Positions 12,859 through 23,960 of a stretch of DNA of 64,000 nt are shown piece after piece. Within the stretch, counting starts at the first letter, position 1; every line of letters begins with the position of its first letter. The DNA comes from Boswellia sacra. Lineage: Eukaryota; Streptophyta; Magnoliopsida; Sapindales; Burseraceae. The stretch covers positions 62,001 to 126,000 of the forward strand of contig SNVD02006922.1 of assembly GCA_013180625.2 (NCBI GenBank), written 5' to 3'. Below the pieces are notes generated by a model, which was not told the origin of the DNA, made no database searches, and was given only the letters and a program-made list of their open reading frames with translations. The position numbers and the translations under genes are program-made.

Positions 12859-14051
12859 GATTTTTGACTTCTTTTTGAAAGCATTGATTTTGAATTTTGT
12901 CTATCAACATGCACATTTAAATTTTGGAATGCGGCAAGAAGTCATCATATGGAAAGTTTGAGGATCATAGTTAAAAAATATTACTCATCTTCACTAAAGG
13001 CCATGAAGCACATGTTTGCCAATTCGCAATCTTCTTCTTCGGTGGAGCTAGCTTCACTATCATCCCAATTTGTGGCTTTCATTGCTTTGGATTTCTTGTT
13101 TTGACTCTTGAAGTAAGGACAATCCATCTTTACATGTCCCGGTTTCTTGCACTCATAGCAAATGACTTGATCATTTTTCTTATCTTGCTTGAGCTTTGCC
13201 CTTTGTACTCCCTTCTAGAATTCTTCTTGAATCCTTGGTTTCTTCTAATCATCCTTTTTAGATTTCTTGTGATGAATGCAAGATCTTCATTGTCTCCTTC
13301 ATCGTCGGGAACTCATCATCTTCTTTTGTTGAAGATTTGAAAACGCGAATATTTTTCTTTTTCTTGAAATCTTCTTCATCTCCTTCAGGTGAGTTTCATG
13401 AGTCATGAGAAACCCATAAGTTTCTTTGAATGGTAGTTAGTTTGGTGAGGTCCCTTTGGATCTTGAATTTGCCGTCACCTTTGGGCTCCCAAGATTTTAG
13501 TAGACACCTAAGAATCTTTCTCACCATTTCAACATTAGAATAAGATTTACCAAGAGATTTCAAACTATTAATAATATCCGTAAATCTAGTAAACATTTCA
13601 GAAATTGATTCATCCGATTTCATCTTAAAAAGCTCATAACTATGAACTAGCATACTAATTGTGGATTCTTTAACTTGACTAGTTCCTTCATGAGTTACTT
13701 CAAGTGTGTGCCATATTTCTTGTGCCATAGAACAAGTAGATATTCTATTAAACAACTCAATTTCTATCTAGGCACAATTAACAACCACATTCAGCTGTAG
13801 CATTTCCATCCCTCCATTCTTTGTTTATCATCTTCACTAAACTTTTTAGGTTCTTTAAGCATGCAGTCCCCATTTTCAATTTTGGTAGGAACAAAAGGTC
13901 CTTCCAAAACAATAGACCACACATCATAATCCAAAGATTTCAAGAAAATACTCATTCTAGTTTTCCAATAAGAGTAATCACTTCCATTAAATAATGAAGG
14001 TCTAGAGATAGAAAGTCCCTCAACATATGAAGTTGAATTAAAAGTTGCCAT
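12859..14051 (-). pseudogene. Copia gag N-terminal and central part
   Basis: ATG at 14051 begins MATFNSTSYVEGLSISRPSLFNGSDYSYWKTRM cut short here to its first block, the standard start of copia gag (DUF4219/UBN2 type). After a frameshift the segment 13396-13755 reads the central helices (AQEIWHTLEVTHEGT, DIINSLKSLGKSYS). A classical knuckle, CYECKKPGHVKMDC, is present near 13,125-13,165, followed by an acidic Ser/Glu stretch down to about 12,960. Gag packages the element RNA. Several frameshifts and stops, so non-functional. Confidence 0.85.
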
Positions 14052-14094
14052 AGCTCAAAAATCGATTAAGATTTAAAAAAAAATTGAGCAACCT

Positions 14095-14107
14095 TGCTCT
14101 GATACCA
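14095..14107 (-). other. Primer-binding site (initiator tRNA-Met type)
   Basis: TGGTATCAGAGCA on the minus strand two bases inside the 5' LTR. This is the complement of the 3' end of plant initiator tRNA-Met, the usual copia primer, and fixes the element's orientation. Confidence 0.9.
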
Positions 14108-14109
14108 CT

Positions 14110-15906
14110 TGTTGACCCAGGTATGGAAACCCAAGAGGGGGGGTGAATTGGGTTTTTATTTATCAAAACGGATTTAGAAAACTTTTCTTGAAAGATCAAA
14201 AATTAGTTCACTCTTTCTTTGAGAATAAAGGTGAAGAAGATGAAATTAGAATTTATCAAAGATGCAATCAAAAGAATAATAATAATGAACAATCACAAGT
14301 GCAAGTAAAATGTAAAGAGGAAAGGGATAGAGAGAGTGCAAACTCAATTTACGTGGTTCGGCAAACCTTGCCTACGTCCACGGGCTCCTAGCTCCACGAG
14401 CTAGCTTTCCACTAAGTTGTAGAAATCTTTACAACTTGCTTGATGAACAACCTCACCAAGACTTTTCTTTTTTTCCTTTTTCCCCAATTTTCTTGATAAC
14501 CAACCACCAACTTGATAAAAACCACTAACACCAAGAGTTCTTCTTGATGAACAAACCTCACCAAGGCAACTTTCTTCAACCCTTGATAACACCACACCAA
14601 GAGTTCTTCTTGATGAACAACCTCACCAAGGCAACTTCCTTCAACCCTTGATAACACCACACCAAGAGTTCTTCTTGATGAACCACCTCACCAAGGCAAC
14701 TTCCTTCAACTCTTGATAATACACCAATAAGAGGTTTCTCAAGGATTAAAATATTATCCTTTACAATAAATATTCACCTCTCACCACAATACAAGAAACA
14801 AAGATCATTTTTACAAAACAAAAGTATAAAAAAACTTCTCTTCAAAAGAGTAAGATAATTAATATAAAAGCTCTATAAACTTGATATTTCTCTTGGCTTT
14901 TTGCTTGATAAAATGCTTCTCTTGCACTTGTTGAATGCATGGGAGAATGGCTCTTTTTATAGGCAAATGAGATGAACTTAATCAAGTGAAGACACCATCT
15001 CCAAATTTTCTGCCCACCATAAAGACCCTAATCTTGTCTGCCATTTTTGTCAATGTTCCGTTTGAAATTTGAAAATCTACAAAACATAAAAGATCTTTCA
15101 AATTGAATAAGCTTTCCAACACATTAAGAATCAAGTCATTTGGATATCGGTAGCTCAATATATGGCCAAAACACCATTCGGTACTCATGTGACTTGATTT
15201 TTTTCTTTCTTGTGTCAGTCCACCAAAAATTGAATGAAAATTTGTTCAAGCTTTTCTTGTTTTGAAAATTGAATTTCTTCCAACAACATAAAAGATATGC
15301 ATTTATTTTTAGTAAAGCTTTCTAAAACATGTAAGAAATCAAAAAGCATTTTTGGGTATTTCTCTATCTTAAGATATGGACAAAACACCATTCGGTGCTC
15401 ATGTGAGTTGATTTTTTTTCTTTGTGTCAGTCCACCGAATTGCATGTCAATTATGTCGGCCTTCTGTTTGAAATTTGAATTTTTTCAAAACATATGAAAT
15501 GTTCTTCATTAAGTAATCTTTCCAATGCCGTAAGAATCAAGTCATTTTGATTTTTCTAGCTCAAGATATGTCCAAAGGAGTAAATCGGTTTTAATGGTCG
15601 CTGCTTCCATTTGTCTTTCAAACTTGATGATGTTTTGGACCAAACCCCCTGGCCAATGGACAACCACATTGATTGTAACATTGCTCATGTGACACATTCC
15701 TTGAATCAAACCTTGTTCTTAAACTTTAGTGCCTTTAACATGTAGTCTTCTCCTTAGCTTCAACACTTCATTTTAATAAGCCTCTTCTTGATTTTAAAAT
15801 TATTTCAATGATCTTACTCTTGTACATAAATAAACATGTTAGTAAATCTCAATTAATTAATGTGTATTGTTATCATCAAAATTATCATGTAGCCTTAGGG
15901 CTAACA
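14110..15906 (-). repeat. 5' LTR of copia element (right copy)
   Basis: 1,797 bp, same ends as the left LTR. Compared with that copy it shows many one- to few-base insertions scattered over about 14,460-15,640, and a deletion near 15,640. This is a pattern unlike simple substitution ageing (see findings). Confidence 0.9.
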
Positions 15907-16258
15907 TCTTTTACCCCTTTGGGTTCCCCTCTAATTAAGACAATCAATATTTCATTCGTCATAGTAGCCAGTGATATCTCTACCTTCTCCAAAGCCTTTG
16001 CCATAGCTTCTCTATGCTTTTGGGATGATATTAGCAAATCCCAAATGCTAGCATTCACTTGGGTCTTCTTCAGTTACTTGATCACTTGATCCCTTTCTTC
16101 TTTCTTGGTAACTTATTTGCCCTCCATTGACTTTTTTCTCTGTTGGTTTCTCTTTATTTTTCTCCATGTAAAATCTTCCACTCTTTGTTACTCCTTGGAC
16201 ATTCTCTCTCTCACCCCTCAGTGTTCTTTCTCATATGTTTCTTCCTCAACTGTCACCT
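15907..16258 (-). pseudogene. Gypsy gag end / gag-pro junction, left of the CACTA insertion
   Basis: Minus strand reads VTVEEETYEKEH then a stop at about 16,220, and further on TQVNASIWDLLISSQKHREA and AKALEKVEISLATMTNEIL, which precede the protease in gypsy polyproteins. It continues the frame that is interrupted at 21,300 by the CACTA element. Confidence 0.65.
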
Positions 16259-16269
16259 CACTACAAGAA

Positions 16270-17100
16270 TTTTTTACATATTTGTCACTTCACAATTTTT
16301 TTATTTGGCAGTTTTTTAAAAAAGTGATAAATTTAACCATATCTTAAAAGTCAAACCTATCAATTCATCTTATTTGTCATTTTTTGTTTTTATTCAATCA
16401 CATATATATCACATTTTGATAAAAGTTTGACAAGTATGTGAAAATTAAATTTTTCTTTTCCTTCTCAAATTTTCCTCTTTCTTTTCATTTTTTCTTTCAA
16501 ATATGTGAATATAATATTTAAAATTTTAATAAATTTATCTAAATATAATTAAGCAATATAATTTTATTTTTAATCTCAAATTAAATACAATTTTTAAAAA
16601 TCTTTAAATTAAAGATAACATTATTATATGTATGAAAAGAATAAATTTTTAAATATTAATTTTAGAAAAATGAATTTTTAAATGTGGAAATTTATAAAAT
16701 AAATAAAATTATTTTTTAATTTCAATGTGATAAAAATCACATTATTTAATTACTTTGATGAAAATTAAGCAATTAAAAATATAAAAATATTATTTTGTAA
16801 TAATATAACATTTTAAATATGCAAAAAATTATTATAATTTATTTTAAAATTTAAATTAAAACATTTAGTGTTCTAAAAATTATAAAAAATTAGTCTAATG
16901 GTGTAAATAAAAAAGTTTAAATAGAAGGACTGAACATAGGGATGATTTTGATAATTTTTAAAAGATTTGGATTTCCTCAAATTTCATAATACTGTATAAA
17001 GGAAATGATACAACCCTAGCCGTAATCTCCTAAATCCCTAATTCCTAAAGCTTCCTCCACTCTACTATCCTAAAGCACTCCACCTTCAATTTCCGAGCAA
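16270..17100 (+). other. CACTA-1 5' subterminal region with possible promoter
   Basis: Very AT-rich, no coding. Near its end comes TGTATAAAGG (about 16,992-17,003), a TATA-like site, followed by a C-rich leader with ACCCTAGCC and CTAAATCCCTAATTCC, which looks like the 5' UTR of a plant housekeeping gene. It precedes the RING-CH fragment and may have been captured with it. Confidence 0.4.
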
Positions 17101-17334
17101 GCTCCGACAAGGGTGGGAGCATGAGATCAGATGCTGATGAATCGCCGTTAGAGTCGATGAAAGTTACGTGCAGCATCATGATAGTAAAGCCATCGGGGTC
17201 CAGAATGGTTCACCTCCGATGTCTCCTCATCCACCGGGCCCTCAACATCGACGTCCTCGGTGTCGATCGGTGGAGCGATGAAGCTAGTCGAGGAGGAGAG
17301 AGAGAAGAGCATGTTGAGGTACGAGGAGGAGGAG

Positions 17335-17515
17335 GAGGAAGAAGGGAACGTGTGTCAGATCTGTCGAAATCCAGGAGATACTGGATCTTCGGTACCCTTG
17401 CGCGTGTAGTGGAAGCATCAAGTTCGTTCACGAGGATTGTCTCCTTCAGTGGCTCAACCACTGCAACGCCCGCTAATGCGAGTTCTTTGATTCGGTCTCT
17501 CTTTTTGTTAAAATT
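17335..17515 (+). pseudogene. Captured fragment of a SUD1/DOA10-like RING-CH E3 ligase
   Basis: A run of acidic residues followed by VCQICRNPGDTGSS (from 17351), then after a one-base frameshift YPCACSGSIKFVHEDC and LLQWLNHCNAR (from 17394), then a stop TAA at 17475-17477 and CE. This is the first part of the C4HC3 RING-CH (RINGv) domain of plant SUD1, the DOA10 homologue, an ER membrane ubiquitin ligase with roles in cuticle and sterol metabolism. The last zinc ligands are lost and no other exon of the gene is present. Frameshift plus stop make it non-coding. Confidence 0.85.
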
Positions 17516-18037
17516 TTGAAAGATTAATAAACTAGGGTTTTTTTAGTGATTATCTCGGCTGTGGTGAAATCATTTGATTAAGACACTTGAAGAATTGGAT
17601 GGGTGTACTTGAATTGTGTGCTACTTCTTGGAAAATTGATTTAAAATTTTTTTCTAATGAATATCTGATGTTTAATAAATTTGAAGAAAATAGATGATTT
17701 TGGATTTTGATGGTGGATGTTAGTAGAAGGCTTAATAGTTGTTGGGATTGCAGGTTTTCTTTGATTTGTTCCAAACTGAAGCATGAAGTGTATGTTACTG
17801 AGGAGTTTTTTGGTCAATTTTGTTGGGATGTGTAGGAAATATAAGATGAGAATGACAACAAAATTTACCCAATTTTGTTGTCATTCTTAGAGCTGGCACT
17901 CAATTGGTTTGTGTTGTGAACAGGGCATGACAAAGATTTTGAAGCGATCTTCTTTCATTTGAATCGGGCTGGAGCAATTGGACCAGTTATCTAAAGAGGA
18001 TTGCGTATACTTATTTTTGTTTTGAACATAGTCGGCG

Positions 18038-19349
18038 ATGAAGAAAGTCTTTGATCAAACTGTTAGGGATCTGTAAGTCCAAGAATTATTTCAACAAAGA
18101 AGTTTATGTACTGTAGCCTTATTGACATCACACAGGATCGTTTCATTGTTTTAACTTTAGAACCACTTAAGTCTTTTGAACTTGCTGAATTTATTTATTT
18201 GTTTTTTATGATCCATCAATTCGATGATTTCCATATATTTTGTGATCTTTTTGTCTGATTGCCTACCTGCTTTTCTTTATTCTTGCAGTAAGAGAGGGGT
18301 TAATAAGAAAGTGCTTAAAGTTTCCGGAATAGAACAGAAGGTGAAAAATTATTCATTTATTTTTTCCTGTGAATTCCTATTCTGTTTAGCTTATTATAGC
18401 TACTTAAGGTTGTACTTGCAAATTTGACTCTTATGAGATGGTAAATGAAGTGTGTTTCAATAATGCCATATTTGGTGCTGGAAGTTTCTTCGTGAAAGTT
18501 TGTTATGTGCTACGGTTTTGGGTAAACAAATTGATATATACAGTCTCCAAATTTCACTAGGTGTTGAAGCATGTAAAATATAGGAGTAAAGTTTATTTTT
18601 CCTCTTTTAGGTTCTTGATGCTACTAGCAATGAGCCCTGGGTCCTCATGGAGCACTTCTTGCAGATATTGCGCAGGCTACCAGAAACTAGTAAGCTTGAA
18701 TATTTCTTGTATTTGTGCTTTGCATTGCTTGGTACAGATGAATTCATTTTCAAAATTTTTTGCAGTCATGAGCACCAGATGATTATGACAGTCATATGGA
18801 AACAGATTAATGATACTGGAAAGAATTGGCGGCATGGGTCAGCATTTCTTTTGATGTATTTGTTGCATCAAATTGCTTAGGCTCAGTATCTATTTATCTA
18901 ATAACTTTTATGGTTTGGTATGATGTTGCTTTATTTATTTATTTATTTATTTATATGTTGGTGCTTTAACTGTTAAATTATTTCCTTTACCCATAATTCT
19001 TATTATCTGTGATGCTCCTTCTTTTTTTTTTCAATTTGGACTTTGCACATGCTGCATTATTTTTCTATAATGAAAGGACTGAAATATTTCTTCTGTTGAG
19101 CTTCAGGCTTTGACTATTTTGGACTATCTAGTAGCCCATGGATCAGAGCGTGTCATAGATGATATCAGGGAACATGCATATCAAATATCGGTATTTCCAG
19201 TTCCTCAATTCCAGCATTGCACACTTTGCAGCTCACTTGTCACCTTTATTAATGCTGTCTAAAAACAATCTTTTTGTCATGCTGCAGACATTGGCTGATT
19301 TCCAATATATTGATTCTGGTGGAAGGGATCAAGGTAGTAATGTTAGAAA
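18038..19349 (+). pseudogene. Captured epsin (ENTH domain) gene fragment, six exons
   Basis: Exons at 18038-18072, 18289-18340, 18611-18689, 18766-18837, 19107-19190 and 19288-19349, all with GT/AG borders. They give [75 protein letters not shown] and DFQYIDSGGRDQGSNVRK, which together cover almost the whole ENTH domain of plant clathrin-adaptor epsins. In exon 3 one base is missing after NEPW, so the rest of that exon reads out of frame although the nucleotide sequence for the expected helix is still there. The clathrin-binding tail is absent. Introns are kept, so the capture was of genomic DNA, not cDNA. Confidence 0.92.
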
Positions 19350-21019
19350 GTAATTTCTGTATACGTGTTATTGTTTTATTATAATAACTAAATGCCCTAT
19401 TGCAGTATCTTTCTGTGCTGTTATGATTTCACCTCTTAAGTTCTTGTGTTTACAATTCCTCAGCATGTGGACATTGGGTTGGTAATGTTTTAATTCAACA
19501 TTTAATTGCATTTGCATCCATATCAATTTGTATTCAAATGTATCCTTTCCTATTTGGTAAAATTGTTGTAAGGATTGGGAATTGAGAGTATGGTCATGTA
19601 TATTATGATTTTCAATAATAGATCAGTATGAATGCGAATTTCATTGCATCTGTTGATTGTAAATTTTTTTCTGCCTGATAGCATATAAGAATATTACCAT
19701 ATAGAAAGAGAAGTTGCAAGATCAGTTCATGTTAATTTGTTGAGGTGATTGCCTCTTATTTTTAGGTGGGTGCATAGCAATGCTATGAAATGGATTTTGG
19801 TATCAAAATCATAGAAGTGTGAGTTTAGTTCATTTATAGAATTTGGCTAGTTTTTAAAGTTCAAGGCCTTAAGCTTGAGTTGGATTGGAAAATTTTCACT
19901 TGAAATAATATGAATTGATTCTGTCCAGAGACGTTTTGATGTGAAGGGAAAGTTGTTAAGTGATTGACTAAGAATTATATGTGGTGTTTGTTTTTATTTG
20001 TGACCTCCTCTTATTGCTGCAGTTGCATTTTAAAGACTAGGTTTTGTGTATATCTTTTGATCTCTTTCTTCATTAGTTCTTTGGCTCCTTTTATATAGTT
20101 TTCAAAGTTTATAAAGTGGCAACTGTTTTGCAGATTTCCATATATAAAGTGTTTGTAAGTGAAATTTCTTCCCTTCAGAAATTACATAATTGAGGTCATT
20201 AGGCGGTGAAAAGCTAGTCAAAAGTTTTTCTAAAATAGAGGTGGTGCAAAGCTAGTGTTTGATTGTGTTGATTTCTAGTAATTTTTCATATAATCTAGAT
20301 TGAACTCTCTCTTAGTAGCAAGTTTCAGCTAAAGTTAGCCTACTGTTATAGTAGACTGCCTTTATGTTCAATTTTGTGGAAAATGGGTTTTTTTTATTAG
20401 TATTTGCTTTTAGTATTACTGCTGTCTTTTTGTGAGATATGATTCCATGTGATTGACAGATAAGCTTCCCAAACTTTAGTAATTATGATCCGAATCTTGC
20501 TTGGCCATTGGTCCTGGATTGGATGAAAGAAAAGCAGACATAAACTCTACTTCTTTAAGCCAACCTGATTCTCAGCTGTAAACTGCCATTTTTACTTAAG
20601 TAGGTGGAGTTGAAATCTTTGTTCCACATATATAAAGGCTGCTTGAAATTATATTACTTTTTGCAGCACTGCTTTATTCTTCATTAGCTTATGTTGTGAT
20701 TGATCTATTTGTGATTGATCTGTTTGTAGGTCTATTGAAACTACAGAAACCAAACTTCCCCACAATTTTTTTAATTGAATCCAACTTCTTTAATTTTATT
20801 ATGGTTCTTTATTTTATTGTATTGGTTTCTTTGAATGATCCAAATTATAATTTTTATTTTTAGATTAGGTAGTGAGATTTTTTTTCCCTTCCTAATTGAA
20901 AAAGCATATTGTTTCTTTGTAGTTTGCTCTATATATTATGAATTTATTAAAATTTTTAAAATACTTATTATATATTATAAATTTATTAAATTTTTAAAAT
21001 ATTTATTATATATATATTA
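19350..21019 (+). other. CACTA-1 interior without recognisable exon
   Basis: Intron-like T-rich sequence that may belong to the captured epsin gene. Stretches near 20,460-20,580 look locally exon-like but no protein was recognised. A (TTTA)n run lies upstream at about 18,932-18,955. Confidence 0.4.
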
Positions 21020-21299
21020 ATTTTTTAAATACTTGGCGGTTAAAAACTGCAAAGTATTTTTTTAATTTCTAAAACTATTAAGACCGCAAAGTATATTTTT
21101 TTTAATTTTTTAACCTATCATACTTGGCGTTCAAAGACCGCCAAGTATGGTTAGATGCATATTTGACACTTTGACTGACCGTCAAATATTGTCAAATTGA
21201 CTATATTTGGCGGTGCCATTGGTGGCGTTTTTAAAACCGCCAAATATATACATATTTGACAGTCAAAGACTACCAAATATGATCATTTTTCTTGTAGTA
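21020..21299. repeat. CACTA-1 subterminal inverted motifs
   Basis: Multiple direct and inverted copies of a TACTTGGCGGT / ATTTGGCGGT / ATTTGACAGT motif and their complements. Subterminal repeats of this kind are where CACTA transposase binds. Similar ATTTGACGGT motifs occur in the second CACTA element (36,330-36,880). Confidence 0.7.
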
Positions 21300-21302
21300 C
21301 CT

Positions 21303-23215
21303 TTTCTTCTTCATCACTAATAAAGTCAGCTCAAAAGTTTGGAAGGGTCTTGACCTTATGGATATCATCCCAAATCCCCATAACTCTCACTTTTTTACAC
21401 TTCCTAGGCAAACTTTCTCTTCTCACAAGATTCTCAACTCGCTTCCCTTTCCTAGTTTCACTACCCTTCTTCACCTTGAGTCTTCTAGATGGTGGGCCTT
21501 TTCTAGCCCCATTTTTGACCATTCATTTCTTGGCAAAGGATCTTGATAATGTAGACTTTTTCTTGAGTGGTGTTATTTCAACTACCTCTTCTTATTCTTC
21601 GTCTGGCTTTTCTTTTTCTTGGTCAATGAGGTTCACAAGTTCAGGTTCTAGGTTTCGCTTGACTCCTTTTACTGCAATATTGGCCCATCCACCCTTCTTG
21701 GTATGAATCTTGGCTGCCAAAGGAATAGGCTTGTCTTCCACCCTCTCAATGATCTTTTTGGGTTCTTCTTATTTGAGTTCTTCTACCATGGGCTTGTCAG
21801 CCTTGGGTTTCTTTTTTGGGGCCTCCTTTTTAGTGGATTGTTTAAGCTTGGATTTCTCCCTTCTCTCGGCTCTCTCGGCCCTACTTGATCTACTTTCTTC
21901 GAAAGAATTCATAACTTGCTCTTTAGTCGAGCTTGACCCAATCATGTTGGTTGATAGAGGAGGCACCTATTGTAATTAGGTAGTAGATTACTTCTAATGT
22001 TGGGCTTATGTATTTCTGGGTCGGGAATTTGGCCCTTGTTTATCAAATCTTGGATTTCATGGCGAAGATGAGTGTAATCGTCGATTTTGTGACTGGTCAC
22101 TTGGTGGAATTTTTACCTTTAATGATGCCTTTAATTTCTTGGTAGCGGATTTGGAAGCTCTTTTGGTGGCAATGGTTGCAAGATCCCTTCAGCTCTCAAC
22201 TTTGTAAAGATTTTGGAAAGTGGCCTTCCCAAACAATTGAACTTTCTTTGTAGGGCAACTGCCTTCTCCTCTACATGCTTCATGCTAGGCCCACTAGGGT
22301 GGTGATACTACCCTTGACTTTTTTGAGGGTAGCTATTTCTCTTTTGCTTGGATTCCAACTCTATTATTTGGACACCTGAATCATATAAGTCTTCGAATGT
22401 CTTGATAAGGAAGCTCGCTAGTCTATCACTAATGAAACCATGGGCTCTATTAATCGCCATGTGAATCTGGTCCTTCTCTACAAGTCTGTTGGTCATCTTG
22501 GCTGCCTTGGCCTTCCAGCGAATTAGATACTCTGAAAATGTCTCGTTGGGTTTTTGTTTTGTAATCTTCAAATCCCTAAAGGTTACCCCTAGTTGGGTAT
22601 TGTGGCATTACTGCTCCATAAATTGTTGACAAAACTCTTCCCAATCTTCTCATCCTCTTTTTGGAAAGTCATGATACCATCATACCATATCATCTTTTGA
22701 GGGTAGCATGAAGTATTTCAATATTTGCTTCTACGTCAAAGGAGTAGTAGCCATGATCGCTGCATACTGCCTCAAATTCGCCTTAGGATTCCACTCTCAA
22801 TTGAATTTGGGCAAGTCCGATAAACAAAACTTTGGAGCCAAGTCTTGATCTCCTATAAATAAGATGTCATCTAGGTTTTTGGCCCCTTCAACCCTTTTTT
22901 CTTCAAGAGAGATTGGACCTTTTCCATGTCCTTGGCCAATTGCCTGACCGATTCAGGTTCTTTTGGATTGATTGGGCTTTTTCCCCTGATCTCTGCCTTT
23001 GCTAGTTTTACCATTATCACCACCATTACCCTCGGGTGGAGGTTGATGTGGTTGTGCCTAGTTTGGAGTGCTTTAATGAGTTGGGCCATTTGCTATTGGA
23101 GTGCAATCATATCGGCTTTTAATTGGGCCATTTCGGCATTGTTATTGTTAGGTGCAGCTATTTCATCAACTGGTTCTTCTTGCCTTGCCAAACGACCATC
23201 TCATCTAACCTAAGC
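21303..23215 (-). pseudogene. Gypsy gag polyprotein, many stops
   Basis: Segments: 22871-23089 (Gln/Lys-rich N-terminal region, VRQLAKDMEKVQSLLKKKG), 22308-22571 with the retrotransposon gag domain (NETFSEYLIRWKAKAAKM, INRAHGFISDRLASFLIKTF), then 21769-21966 and 21331-21522, basic and charged regions leading to the gag-pro junction. The frame is broken by several stops and small indels. The last residues before the CACTA insertion are acidic (DEEEK). Gag normally forms the particle; this copy is dead. Confidence 0.75.
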
Positions 23216-23960
23216 TATGATGGCTGCAGAATAAAGATGTATGCATGATATGATGCATGCTCATACAAAGGCATAGACATGTTTTTAGCCTTCCAACCTT
23301 ATTTCTCCCACAGACGTGAGGTCAAGTCTCTTTTCGTAAGATTTTTGGCCTCATTCCCTAGACATCATTATCGGATGCAAGAATGCTAGATTCTTTCTCC
23401 TAATTCTATCATTCAAGTTGATGTTGGATTCTTCATTATTATCATAACATAGTTCTCTAGGCGTCATGGTAACCTTAACTCATGGCACATGTTCCAATTT
23501 TGATCTTATAGGTGACTTGACATGTGGCATTCGTTCATGGTTCTATGAGGTTTTAAGATGATGTTGTTCTAATCATGAAAAATTAACATCCATAGACAAG
23601 CATTTCAACTTTTGGATGTTTATCATATTAGAAATTTCTAGGGTTATCTATATGGGCTTGAGTCTTCAAGGTCCAATGGTCTGGGCTTCTTCGAGAGAGA
23701 GATGCTCCCTTACATCGATTTCTTTTTAAACTAATTTAATGGTACGTGCTTAGGTGGTGACACCAACATGAGTCATTTAATTAGGGGTCGAATGGAGCCA
23801 AAGAATTCTAATGCCAATGCCACACAACTAGGTTAGGCAGTTCGTGCTCATTGTGTGCAAAAGCGTAGTGATGCAAGGACTCATTATACCGATATGAGCT
23901 ATTAGAATTTAGTATTCCTATCAGAATCAACTTCTCTTATCCCAAGTGGAGTCACCATTA
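23216..23960 (-). other. Gypsy 5' untranslated region with PBS-like site
   Basis: Between the gag start and the LTR. The sequence next to the LTR on the minus strand is TGGTGACTCCACTTGGG (23941-23957). Such a GACTCCACTGGGG-type block follows the LTR in many eudicot Tat/Ogre gypsy elements, where it acts as the tRNA primer site. No gene. Confidence 0.5.

Larger units (their letters stand above)
8601..15906 (-). mobile_element. Ty1/copia LTR retrotransposon, lacking RT and RNase H
   Basis: Two long terminal repeats (8601-10358 and 14110-15906), both bounded by TGTT...AACA, flank a minus-strand interior with PBS next to the right LTR and polypurine tract next to the left one. The interior keeps gag, protease and integrase with frameshifts, but reading ends soon after the first residues of the RT region near 10,640, so RT and RNase H are deleted. 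The flanks differ: left is caulimovirid coat sequence, right is gypsy gag-pro, and the adjacent 5-mers (TTATG and TCTTT) do not match. The protease-integrase-RT order would mark it as copia, and the LTR length suits larger plant lineages; lineage not determined. Confidence 0.9.
16259..21299 (+). mobile_element. CACTA transposon 1, carrying host gene fragments
   Basis: Terminal inverted repeats CACTACAAGAA (16259) and TTCTTGTAGTA (ends 21299; last base G changed to A) are flanked by the 3-bp target duplication CCT (16256-16258 and 21300-21302). Length 5,041 bp. The right subterminal region (21,020-21,290) holds several inverted copies of an ATTTGGCGGT/ACCGCCAAAT-type motif. No TNP2-type transposase is present, so the element is non-autonomous. 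The interior holds a TATA-like site, a SUD1/DOA10-like first exon and six exons of an epsin gene with their introns. It is inserted in gypsy gag. Confidence 0.92.

Noticed and set aside
17121..17519. 132-aa open frame over the RING-CH fragment
   Set aside because: The RING-CH residues are read in two other frames; this frame is a shadow caused by high GC.
21020..21299. Short regularly repeated motifs that might suggest a CRISPR-like or satellite array
   Set aside because: Irregular spacing, both orientations and position next to a CACTA end identify them as subterminal transposase-binding repeats.
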